Source of the DNA: an uncultured Micrococcales bacterium
Lineage (GTDB): Bacteria > Actinomycetota > Actinomycetes > Actinomycetales > Microbacteriaceae
Direction of reading: 5' to 3'
NCBI GenBank assembly: GCA_937919125.1
Contig: CALFOB010000066.1
Location: 1 to 5,420, forward strand
Length of the DNA: 5,420 bases
Position numbers and translations under genes: made by a program
The notes under the pieces: generated by a model
The model's input: the letters and a program-made list of their open reading frames with translations, nothing else
Databases searched by the model: none
Told to the model about the DNA's origin: nothing
Shown: positions 1-4,945 of the stretch, piece by piece
How the letters are laid out: every line of letters starts with the position of its first letter
How positions within the stretch are numbered: the first letter of the stretch is position 1

Positions 1-474
1 ATCACAAAGGATGGCCTCGTCATGAGAATGAGTGATGAGGATTTTGAATCTGTAATTGATGCAAATTTAACGGGAGCTTTTCGGGTAGCTCGTCGAGCGA
101 CCAAAGGTTTACTGAAGTTAAAGCGCGGGCGTTTAATTTTTGTAGGATCTGTTGTTGGAGCTCTTGGTTCAGCTGGTCAGGTTAATTACTCAGCTGCCAA
201 GAGTGGGTTAGTCGGCATGGCTAGATCACTGACTAGGGAACTAGGTGGCCGTGGCATTACTGCCAACGTCGTCGCTCCTGGTTTTATCGACACAGACATG
301 ACCGCAGAGCTCAGCGAAGAGGTCCAAGACCAATACAAGGCGAAGATCCCTGCCGGACGCTTCGCTGCTCCTGAGGAAGTAGCAAAGGTAGTGGTTTGGC
401 TTGCAAGCGACGATGCGGCTTACATTTCTGGTGCCGTAATTCCGGTAGACGGCGGACTTGGCATGGGCCACTAA
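1..474 (+). CDS. fabG: 3-oxoacyl-ACP reductase FabG, MabA-like (5' end missing)
   Basis: Cytosolic NADPH-dependent reductase of the type II fatty-acid cycle, converting 3-oxoacyl-ACP to 3-hydroxyacyl-ACP. The frame is open from base 1. The ATG at 22 is internal, because the preceding codons read ITKDGLV, which continues the family motif NAGITxDGL. Counting from base 1, the short-chain dehydrogenase tetrad is complete: N22 (nt 64-66), S50 (nt 148-150), Y63 (nt 187-189) and K67 (nt 199-201) in YSAAK. Each sits exactly 88 residues before its E. coli FabG counterpart (N110, S138, Y151, K155), so about 88 residues, including the Rossmann glycine motif, lie off the left edge. VAPGFIDTDMT and the end VDGGLGMGH are also diagnostic; the GMGH tail resembles mycobacterial MabA. 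fabI follows after 69 nt, a mabA-inhA-type order. Codon use changes sharply near nt 240 (see findings). Family and role are near certain. Confidence 0.96.
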   Translation: MTKDGLVMRMSDEDFESVIDANLTGAFRVARRATKGLLKLKRGRLIFVGSVVGALGSAGQVNYSAAKSGLVGMARSLTRELGGRGITANVVAPGFIDTDMTAELSEEVQDQYKAKIPAGRFAAPEEVAKVVVWLASDDAAYISGAVIPVDGGLGMGH

Positions 475-480
475 GCCCAT
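463..480 (+). repeat. Small inverted repeat over the fabG stop codon
   Basis: ATGGGC (463-468) and GCCCAT (475-480) are perfect 6-bp inverted repeats. The 6-nt loop CACTAA contains the fabG stop codon. In mRNA this could form a short GC-rich hairpin between fabG and fabI. No U-run follows (TTTAGAGC), so it is a poor intrinsic terminator. It could be an RNA-processing or stability element, or chance, since the left arm also encodes the conserved MGH tail. Confidence 0.35.
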
Positions 481-543
481 TTAGAGCAACATGCTGGCAG
501 AATTAGACAGTCAAGATAAACCAATCAGAAAGAACGACACAAC

Positions 544-1311
544 ATGGGCATCCTAGAAGGCAAGAAACTTCTCATCACCGGAGTATTGACCGAGGCATCC
601 ATTGCCTTCACCGTAGCTCGCTTAGCTCAAGAGCAAGGCGCTGACATCGTTCTCTCTTCTTATGGACGCATGATGGCGATCACAGAGAAGATTGCTCTAA
701 GACTTCCAAAGCCTTGTGCAGTTATTGAACTTGACGCTACTAATGATGAAGACCTAGCTGCATTGCCTGCACGCGTTCTAGAGCACCTTCCACATCTTGA
801 TGGAATTGTTCACGCTATCGCTTTCGCACCAGGAACTGCTCTTGGTGGAAACTTCCTTGAGACAGAGTGGCCTGACGTTGCAACTGCAGTTCAGGTATCT
901 GCTTACTCACTGAAGTCCATCACAATGGCAGCAAAGCCAATTCTTAGAGACGGTGCATCAGTTGCTGGTCTAACATTTGATGCTTCTGTTTCATGGCCTG
1001 TGTACGACTGGATGGGTGTTGCTAAGGCAGCATTCGAATCAACTTCACGTTACCTAGCCCGTTACCTCGGTAAGGACAACATCAGAGTGAACCTCATATC
1101 AGCAGGTCCACTTCGCACACCAGCGGGCAAGAGCATTCCAGGCTTCTCAAGCATGGAAGATATTTGGGTAGATCGTGCACCACTTCACTGGGAGCTTGCA
1201 GACACAGAGCCAGCCGCTAGAGGAATTGTTGCTCTGCTAAGTGATTGGTTCCCGAAGACAACTGGTGAGATCATCCACGTTGACGGTGGACTGCATTCAA
1301 CAGGTCACTAA
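544..1311 (+). CDS. fabI: Enoyl-ACP reductase FabI, InhA-type (NADH-dependent)
   Basis: Catalyses the last reduction of each fatty-acid elongation cycle, trans-2-enoyl-ACP to acyl-ACP, in the cytosol. The 255 residues are close to E. coli FabI (262) and InhA (269). The divergent nucleotide-binding loop of enoyl reductases, ITGVLTEASIAF, is at residues 11-22. The catalytic pair Y154-x6-K161 lies in YDWMGVAK and aligns with InhA Y158/K165. F145 matches InhA F149. NLISAGPLRT (183-192) and the end TTGEIIHVDGG (239-249) are family hallmarks. Two inhibitor-site positions carry alanine: A91 (InhA S94) and A93 (InhA G96, E. coli FabI G93). The ATG at 544 has an upstream AGAAAGAA (527-534) with a 9-nt spacer as a moderate ribosome site. 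It is probably co-transcribed with fabG. Its last 4 nt overlap the end of convergent serB. The active-site residues argue against another short-chain dehydrogenase. Confidence 0.95.
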   Translation: MGILEGKKLLITGVLTEASIAFTVARLAQEQGADIVLSSYGRMMAITEKIALRLPKPCAVIELDATNDEDLAALPARVLEHLPHLDGIVHAIAFAPGTALGGNFLETEWPDVATAVQVSAYSLKSITMAAKPILRDGASVAGLTFDASVSWPVYDWMGVAKAAFESTSRYLARYLGKDNIRVNLISAGPLRTPAGKSIPGFSSMEDIWVDRAPLHWELADTEPAARGIVALLSDWFPKTTGEIIHVDGGLHSTGH

Positions 1312-1949
1312 AGACCAATAAGAGAAATTGCGTCGCTCAGGTCACCTGAGTCGATTAGATAATCAGCAGCTTCTCTTACTCTTGGCTTGGCATTGAAGCC
1401 AATACTGAGTCCTGCCGTCGCCATCATGTCTAAATCGTTTGCACCATCACCGATAGCAACTGTTTTACTCAAGTCAGTCTCAGATGCTTGAGCCCATTCA
1501 ATAAGCGCAGTAGCTTTTGCAGGTTTATCAATGATAATTCCAACCACTTCGCCGGTTAGAAACCCATCGATCACCTCAAGCTGGTTTGCTCTATGGAAAT
1601 CTAAATTCAATGATTTGGCTAGAGGTTCAAGTAGCTGAATGAAACCTCCAGATACCGCCCCAACTTTTCCGCCTGCTGCGTGAACGGCCGCGATAAGTTC
1701 TCTGGCACCCTTAGTTACTCTGCACTTAGCTAGTGTTTCCTCGATCACGCTTTCTGGTAGTCCTTTTAGGAGACTTACTCGCGCCTTCAAGCTTGCAGTG
1801 AAATCGAGTTCCCCTGACATTGCTCGTTCAGTAACAGCCTCGACCTGCGTGCGTTTGCCTGCACAGTCCGCCAACAGCTCTATGACCTCTTGTTCAATGA
1901 GTGTCGAGTCCACGTCGAGAACAACGAGTAGGCGAGGGCTAGTAGTCAT
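1308..1949 (-). CDS. serB: Phosphoserine phosphatase SerB (short, HAD family)
   Basis: Hydrolyses O-phospho-L-serine to L-serine, the last step of serine synthesis from 3-phosphoglycerate. It is a Mg-dependent cytosolic haloacid-dehalogenase-fold enzyme. Motif I is D12-V-D14-S-T16 (nucleophile D12, acid/base D14), followed by substrate-site E21 and R57. Motif II is S100-G-G-F, the motif III lysine is K145, and motif IV is GDGANDL with D168. All lie one residue after the Methanocaldococcus jannaschii enzyme's D11, D13, E20, R56, S99, K144 and D167, and lengths agree (213 versus 211). It lacks the N-terminal ACT domains of mycobacterial SerB2, so allosteric serine control through them is not expected. 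The ATG is preceded by TAAGG (minus strand, 1957-1961) with a 7-nt spacer. It converges on fabI with a 4-nt overlap, leaving no room for a terminator between them. It diverges from the ABC ATPase gene, which is also adjacent to serB2 in mycobacteria as I recall. Confidence 0.95.
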   Translation of the reverse strand: MTTSPRLLVVLDVDSTLIEQEVIELLADCAGKRTQVEAVTERAMSGELDFTASLKARVSLLKGLPESVIEETLAKCRVTKGARELIAAVHAAGGKVGAVSGGFIQLLEPLAKSLNLDFHRANQLEVIDGFLTGEVVGIIIDKPAKATALIEWAQASETDLSKTVAIGDGANDLDMMATAGLSIGFNAKPRVREAADYLIDSGDLSDAISLIGL

Positions 1950-2046
1950 AAAGAAACCTTATTGCCTATTCCACTTGCGACTCGCTGACTCTGTAACTGT
2001 GTGTCACGCAGGGTCTAGCATTTTGCATAGCCTAGGCTGAAAACAT
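1950..2046. promoter_or_regulatory. Divergent serB / ABC ATPase intergenic region with a 10-bp palindrome
   Basis: These 97 nt must hold the promoters for both outward-facing genes. AGCCTAGGCT (2029-2038) is a perfect 10-bp palindrome only 8 nt before the ABC ATPase start. TAGCCT (2028-2033) overlaps it and fits the loose actinobacterial -10 pattern TAnnnT, which would give an mRNA with a very short leader. TAGCAT (2016-2021) is an alternative -10. On the minus strand TGCTAGACC could be an extended -10 for serB. No convincing -35 hexamer is seen for either direction. The palindrome could be an operator or a promoter by-product. Assignments here are inference. Confidence 0.35.
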
Positions 2047-2829
2047 ATGAATGAAGTGCTATCTCTCAAGAACGTCTCAGTCCAGAGAACAGGGAAGACC
2101 ATCCTTAATGATGTGACCTGGTCAGTCCAAGACAATGAGCGTTGGGTAATTGTTGGACCCAACGGAGCAGGTAAGACAACGCTTCTAAAGATCGCTGCTG
2201 CACAGCTACAGCCAAGTTCAGGAACAGCATCCATACTTGGCGAAGCTCTGGGGGAGATTAACGTCTTTGAACTTCGCACTCGAGTTGGTTTCGCATCAAC
2301 GGCAATAGCAAGTCGCATACCTAACTCAGAGAATGTACTCGATGCAGTTATGACAGCTTCATACGCGGTCACAGGCAGATTCAAAGAGAAGTATGAAGAT
2401 GTCGACGAGCGAAGAGCCAGACGAGTTCTAACCGAGTGGCACCTGAGCGAGTACGCAGATCGCCCTTTCGGAACCTTGAGTGATGGTGAGAAGAAACGCG
2501 TTCAGATTGCCCGTGCTGTGATGCCAGACCCTGAGCTATTGCTTCTAGATGAGCCTGTTGCCAGCCTTGATATTGGCTCCAGGGAAGCAACAATCAAGAT
2601 TTTGAGCGGATACGCCTCTCATCCAGCAGCTCCCGCAATAATCATGGTCACACATCACCTCGAGGAGATCCCAGCTGGTTTCACTCACGCCCTGGTCCTA
2701 CACGAAGGCCGAATCATCGCCAGCGGGCCAATAAACCACACGCTAACTACCGAGAAACTAAGCGAAGCTTACGGATTGCAGCTAGAAGTAGCCTTCCAAT
2801 CAGGAAGATTTGCCGTCCGAGCCAAATAA
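2047..2829 (+). CDS. Stand-alone ABC ATPase, ModF/YlmA-like, substrate unknown
   Basis: A single ATP-binding cassette of 260 residues. Walker A is GPNGAGKTT (37-45), the signature is LSDGE (144-148), Walker B is ELLLLDEP (163-170), the D-loop is ASLD (172-175) and the switch histidine is H203 in VTHH. All ATP-hydrolysis residues are present, so it should be an active ATPase. The Q-loop region, RVGFASTAIASRIP (79-92), has no glutamine. This is also how I remember the actinobacterial family with SARIP and GRxxExYxD motifs (here GRFKEKYED, 110-118). No membrane segment exists in the protein, and no permease or binding-protein gene is next to it, so transport is not shown. It may pair with a distant permease or have a non-transport role. 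The ATG at 2047 lacks a clear Shine-Dalgarno; only AGG at 2034-2036 is near. It diverges from serB. Fold is certain, role is not. Confidence 0.9.
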   Translation: MNEVLSLKNVSVQRTGKTILNDVTWSVQDNERWVIVGPNGAGKTTLLKIAAAQLQPSSGTASILGEALGEINVFELRTRVGFASTAIASRIPNSENVLDAVMTASYAVTGRFKEKYEDVDERRARRVLTEWHLSEYADRPFGTLSDGEKKRVQIARAVMPDPELLLLDEPVASLDIGSREATIKILSGYASHPAAPAIIMVTHHLEEIPAGFTHALVLHEGRIIASGPINHTLTTEKLSEAYGLQLEVAFQSGRFAVRAK

Positions 2830-2852
2830 CTACTGGCGAATCTAACAAGATT

Positions 2853-2861
2853 TGGTATAGT
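2853..2861 (+). promoter_or_regulatory. Extended -10 promoter for the L31 gene
   Basis: TGGTATAGT matches the extended -10 form TGnTATAnT, with TATAGT at 2856-2861. A -35 hexamer at 16-18 bp upstream is poor (CTGGCG/TGGCGA around 2833-2839), as is common with extended -10 promoters. Expected transcription start is near 2868, giving a leader of about 45 nt. The leader contains a small GTGC-CTAGA-GCAC hairpin (2870-2882). It lies in the gap after the ABC ATPase, so L31 can be expressed on its own. Confidence 0.6.
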
Positions 2862-2912
2862 CTTATCAGGTGCCTAGAGCACAACATCCCTTTGAATTGA
2901 AAGAGTTTTCTC

Positions 2913-3170
2913 ATGAAGGCTGACATCCACCCAAAGTACGAGACAGTAGTATTCCGCGATCTAGCATCAGGAGTATCTTTCCTAACTCGCTCAACTGTAA
3001 CTAGCAACAAGACCATTGAGTGGGAAGATGGAAACTCTTACCCAGTATTCGACGTTGAAATCTCTTCAGAGTCTCACCCGTTCTACACAGGTAAGCAGAG
3101 AATCATGGACTCAGCTGGTCGCGTTGAGAAGTTCAACGAGCGCTACAAGAACTTTGGTACCTCAAACTAA
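2913..3170 (+). CDS. rpmE2: 50S ribosomal protein L31 type B (cysteine-free)
   Basis: Component of the large ribosomal subunit that helps form the bridge between the 50S and the 30S head. The 85-residue protein begins MKADIHPKYETVVFRD and contains FLTRSTV (23-29), EWEDGNSYPV (36-45), SSESHPFYTGKQR (51-63) and GRVEKFNERY (69-78), the pattern of type B L31. It contains no cysteine, so it lacks the zinc-binding CxxC of type A L31 and should work without zinc. In many bacteria such copies are induced by zinc starvation through Zur. I see no convincing Zur box here, and the copy may equally be the only L31. GAAAGAG (2899-2905) sits 7 nt before the ATG as ribosome site. The gene has its own promoter and is closed by a strong terminator, so it is probably monocistronic. 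Confidence 0.96.
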   Translation: MKADIHPKYETVVFRDLASGVSFLTRSTVTSNKTIEWEDGNSYPVFDVEISSESHPFYTGKQRIMDSAGRVEKFNERYKNFGTSN

Positions 3171-3184
3171 TTTGAGTACAAGTA

Positions 3185-3217
3185 AAAATGGACCTCGAAA
3201 GAGGTCCATTTTCTTTT
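3185..3217. terminator. Bidirectional intrinsic terminator (L31 / exonuclease)
   Basis: Perfect 12-bp inverted repeat: AAAATGGACCTC (3185-3196), tetraloop GAAA (3197-3200), GAGGTCCATTTT (3201-3212). On the + strand the stem runs into TTTTCTTTT, a good U-tract 14 nt after the L31 stop. On the - strand the stem begins 3 nt beyond the exonuclease stop and ends in TTTTTACTT, so it can terminate that convergent gene too. The T-run of one direction overlaps the stop codon of the other gene. Confidence 0.93.
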
Positions 3218-3956
3218 AAGCTAGCTGCTTTACAGGCCAACCAAATACCGGCTTGTAGTCCGGGACATCCTGTTGACGCCACTTTGCATAGCTTGCTTCT
3301 ATAGCGTCAGCCCACTGAGCTTGTTGATCATGAAGTGATTGTGCAGAGTCTGGAAACGCTACAACTGGTTTCTCTAAAGCGGAGAAGTACCTTAGCATCG
3401 CTAGCCCAACATGGCCAGCTGCCACTGCATCATCCTTAGCGGTGTGCGCTGCAAGCAACTCGACCTGATATCTCTCAGCAGCTGTAGCCAGATTTCTCTT
3501 GCCCTTACGGTACTTATCAATTGTCTTGTCGATTACTAGTGGGTCGATCACTAGTCCGAATTCAAGAGGATTCACCTCGTTGCGAATAGCTTCATAGTGA
3601 AGGATGGTGAAGTCGTAGGCAGCGTTATAGGCAAGCACAGGAATTCCTTCGGCAAAGCATGCATTGATGGCGTCAACAATCTGTGGAACGCCAACCGACG
3701 CAGGCATGGCGTCCGCCACGTCTTTGTCATAGTATCCGTGCACTTTACTCGCTACCTCTGGAATCGGAATTCCTGGGTTGAGAACCCAATCGAATCCTCC
3801 TGGAAGAACTTCTCCATCAGAAGACATGCGATGCAGGGCTGCTGTCACGATTCTGTCTTGAGCAAGGTTGAGTCCAGTTGTCTCAGTATCAAATACTGCA
3901 ATAATGTCTAACCAGCTAGGGAGTTTCAATTTATTAGTCGCTTCATTCACACACAA
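3216..3956 (-). CDS. DnaQ-like 3'-5' exonuclease (DEDDh family)
   Basis: Predicted two-metal 3'-5' exonuclease related to DNA polymerase III epsilon. Residues for a 246-residue product: Exo I FDTETTG (D23, E25), VHGYYDKDV at 72-80 like the VHGIT segment of the family, Exo II YNAAYDF (D115), and Exo III HTAKDDA (H171, D176). The full DEDDh set is therefore present. YRKGKRNL (149-156) and the helical tail after about residue 195 match my memory of a separate actinobacterial exonuclease family, so proofreading by the replicative polymerase is not implied. Substrate (DNA, RNA or repair intermediate) is unknown. The start is TTG at 3956: an in-frame TAG lies two codons upstream and GGAAG (minus strand, 3963-3967) is 6 nt before it. 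GTG at 3950 is the alternative. It converges on L31, sharing the terminator, and diverges from the hydrolase gene. Confidence 0.9.
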   Translation of the reverse strand: MCVNEATNKLKLPSWLDIIAVFDTETTGLNLAQDRIVTAALHRMSSDGEVLPGGFDWVLNPGIPIPEVASKVHGYYDKDVADAMPASVGVPQIVDAINACFAEGIPVLAYNAAYDFTILHYEAIRNEVNPLEFGLVIDPLVIDKTIDKYRKGKRNLATAAERYQVELLAAHTAKDDAVAAGHVGLAMLRYFSALEKPVVAFPDSAQSLHDQQAQWADAIEASYAKWRQQDVPDYKPVFGWPVKQLA

Positions 3957-4011
3957 AGACTACTTCCAGCAACGGACATTCACTCGTAGGGCCTGCATCC
4001 TTCGCATTGGA

Positions 4012-4017
4012 TAGAAT
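4012..4017 (+). promoter_or_regulatory. Candidate -10 element for the hydrolase-glycosyltransferase operon
   Basis: TAGAAT differs from TATAAT at one position and lies 31 nt before the hydrolase ATG in the 92-nt divergent gap. No clear -35 is found 16-18 bp upstream. CCTAGG (4021-4026) follows immediately, the same 6-mer as in the palindrome before the ABC ATPase. Divergent exonuclease transcription must also start within this gap, but I cannot place its promoter. Confidence 0.4.
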
Positions 4018-4037
4018 TACCCTAGGAATTTAGGCAT

Positions 4038-4045
4038 GGGAGGTG
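4038..4045 (+). promoter_or_regulatory. Strong Shine-Dalgarno that sets the hydrolase start
   Basis: GGGAGGTG is a near-perfect complement to the 16S rRNA 3' end and lies 3 nt before the ATG at 4049, with 5 nt between GGGAGG and ATG. The in-frame GTG at 4043 is inside this site and therefore is unlikely to be the start. It is the best ribosome site in the window. Confidence 0.75.
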
Positions 4046-4048
4046 CAG

Positions 4049-4942
4049 ATGAAGTCTTCCGCTGAACTCACTGCAGCAGCTCGTGATCGTGCAGAAGCAC
4101 GCTCTGTGTCGATTGACGGAGTAAACACTAACTACTGGTTCTATCCAGCGACCACTGGGGACACTCAGAAGGCAGAAACTCTAGTTTTAGTCCATGGGTA
4201 CAGGGGAGACCATCACGGCCTTGAATCATTCGCTGGCGGCCTGACCGATTACAACGTAATTGCGCCAGATCTTCCTGGTTTCGGAACCTCAGAACCTCTT
4301 AGAGTCGAACATTCACTGGATTCCTACTCGATCTGGTTCAAGGCTTTTCTCGAGCAACTTGAACTGAAGAATCCACTTGTAGTTGGACATTCCTTTGGAA
4401 CATTGGTTGTGAGTTCAACAGAAGCGAAACTCGGTTTGTTCTCAAAGATTGTGCTTGTAAACCCTGTGGCCGGTGGTCGCATTGTCGGTATCTCTAAAGT
4501 GCTACTTGAGTTCGTTAAGTTCTACTACTGGTTAGCCCACGTTGTTCCAGAAGTTATCGGCAACAAGATGACTAAGACATATCTTCTTGTCGATTCAATG
4601 TCTGCATACACGACGAAATCAAAAGATAAAGCTTTACGTAAGTGGATCAAACTGCAACACCGAACCCACTTCAATAGTTTCGCTAACTCTCAAGTCGTTT
4701 GGGAAGCATATCTAGCAGCAACCGAAAATGTAGTCATTCCATTCGTGAAAGAGATTCATAAGCCTGTGCTTCTAATCGCAGCAGAGCTAGATGAAATTAC
4801 TCCAGTATCGGCTGTTTACGATTTCGCCAGAACAATGGATAACGCGCAAGTTCATGAAATCAAGGGTTGTGGACATTTAGTTCACTACGAGGCTGCTTCT
4901 GAAGCAATCGAAGTTATCAAAGAATTCTTTGCAAAGAAGTAA
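4049..4942 (+). CDS. Alpha/beta-fold hydrolase, substrate unknown
   Basis: Serine hydrolase of the alpha/beta fold, 297 residues from the chosen ATG. LVLVHGYRGDHHG (45-57) holds the HG oxyanion strand-turn. APDLPGFGTSEP (72-83) is the conserved strand-loop. The nucleophile elbow is GHSFG with S115. The acid is D248 in AELDEITP, and the histidine is H276 in GCGHLVHYE. A helical cap runs about 145-215, rich in aromatic and basic residues (for example KFYYWLAHVVPE), and could bind a lipid-like or hydrophobic substrate. No signal peptide is seen, so it is probably cytosolic. The triad is complete, so it should be active, but esterase, lipase, C-C hydrolase and haloperoxidase-like activities cannot be told apart. 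ATG 4049 is preferred over GTG 4043 because of the GGGAGG site. A glycosyltransferase gene starts 3 nt after its stop, which suggests a shared pathway, perhaps an envelope glycolipid. Confidence 0.88.
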   Translation: MKSSAELTAAARDRAEARSVSIDGVNTNYWFYPATTGDTQKAETLVLVHGYRGDHHGLESFAGGLTDYNVIAPDLPGFGTSEPLRVEHSLDSYSIWFKAFLEQLELKNPLVVGHSFGTLVVSSTEAKLGLFSKIVLVNPVAGGRIVGISKVLLEFVKFYYWLAHVVPEVIGNKMTKTYLLVDSMSAYTTKSKDKALRKWIKLQHRTHFNSFANSQVVWEAYLAATENVVIPFVKEIHKPVLLIAAELDEITPVSAVYDFARTMDNAQVHEIKGCGHLVHYEAASEAIEVIKEFFAKK

Positions 4943-4945
4943 CCA

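Noticed and set aside
241..480. Minus-strand reading frame opposite fabG
   Set aside because: Antisense to the conserved FabG C-terminal half; the product resembles no family I know.
1798..2040. Plus-strand frame over the serB 5' end and the divergent gap
   Set aside because: Mostly antisense to SerB motif I; serine/threonine-rich low-information product, and it would fill the promoter region.
2023..2041. Possible IdeR/DtxR iron box at the AGCCTAGGCT palindrome
   Set aside because: The iron-box core is TTAGGnTAnCCTAA-like, with AGG before CCT. Here the order is reversed (CCT before AGG) and the flanks do not match.
2004..2593. Two minus-strand frames (2004-2384, 2381-2593) opposite the ABC ATPase
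   Set aside because: Both are antisense to conserved ABC motifs and show no domain or ribosome site.
2893..2912. Possible Zur operator before the L31 gene
   Set aside because: Only a 4-bp GAAA/TTTC symmetry around the ribosome site; no match to the longer TGAnAATnATTnTCA-like palindrome.
2747..3219. Minus frame 2747-3016 and plus frame 3016-3219 around L31
   Set aside because: The first is antisense to L31 and its promoter; the second is an alternative frame inside L31 that runs through the terminator hairpin.
3597..3911. Plus-strand frame opposite the exonuclease
   Set aside because: Antisense to the Exo I and Exo II motifs; no recognisable product.
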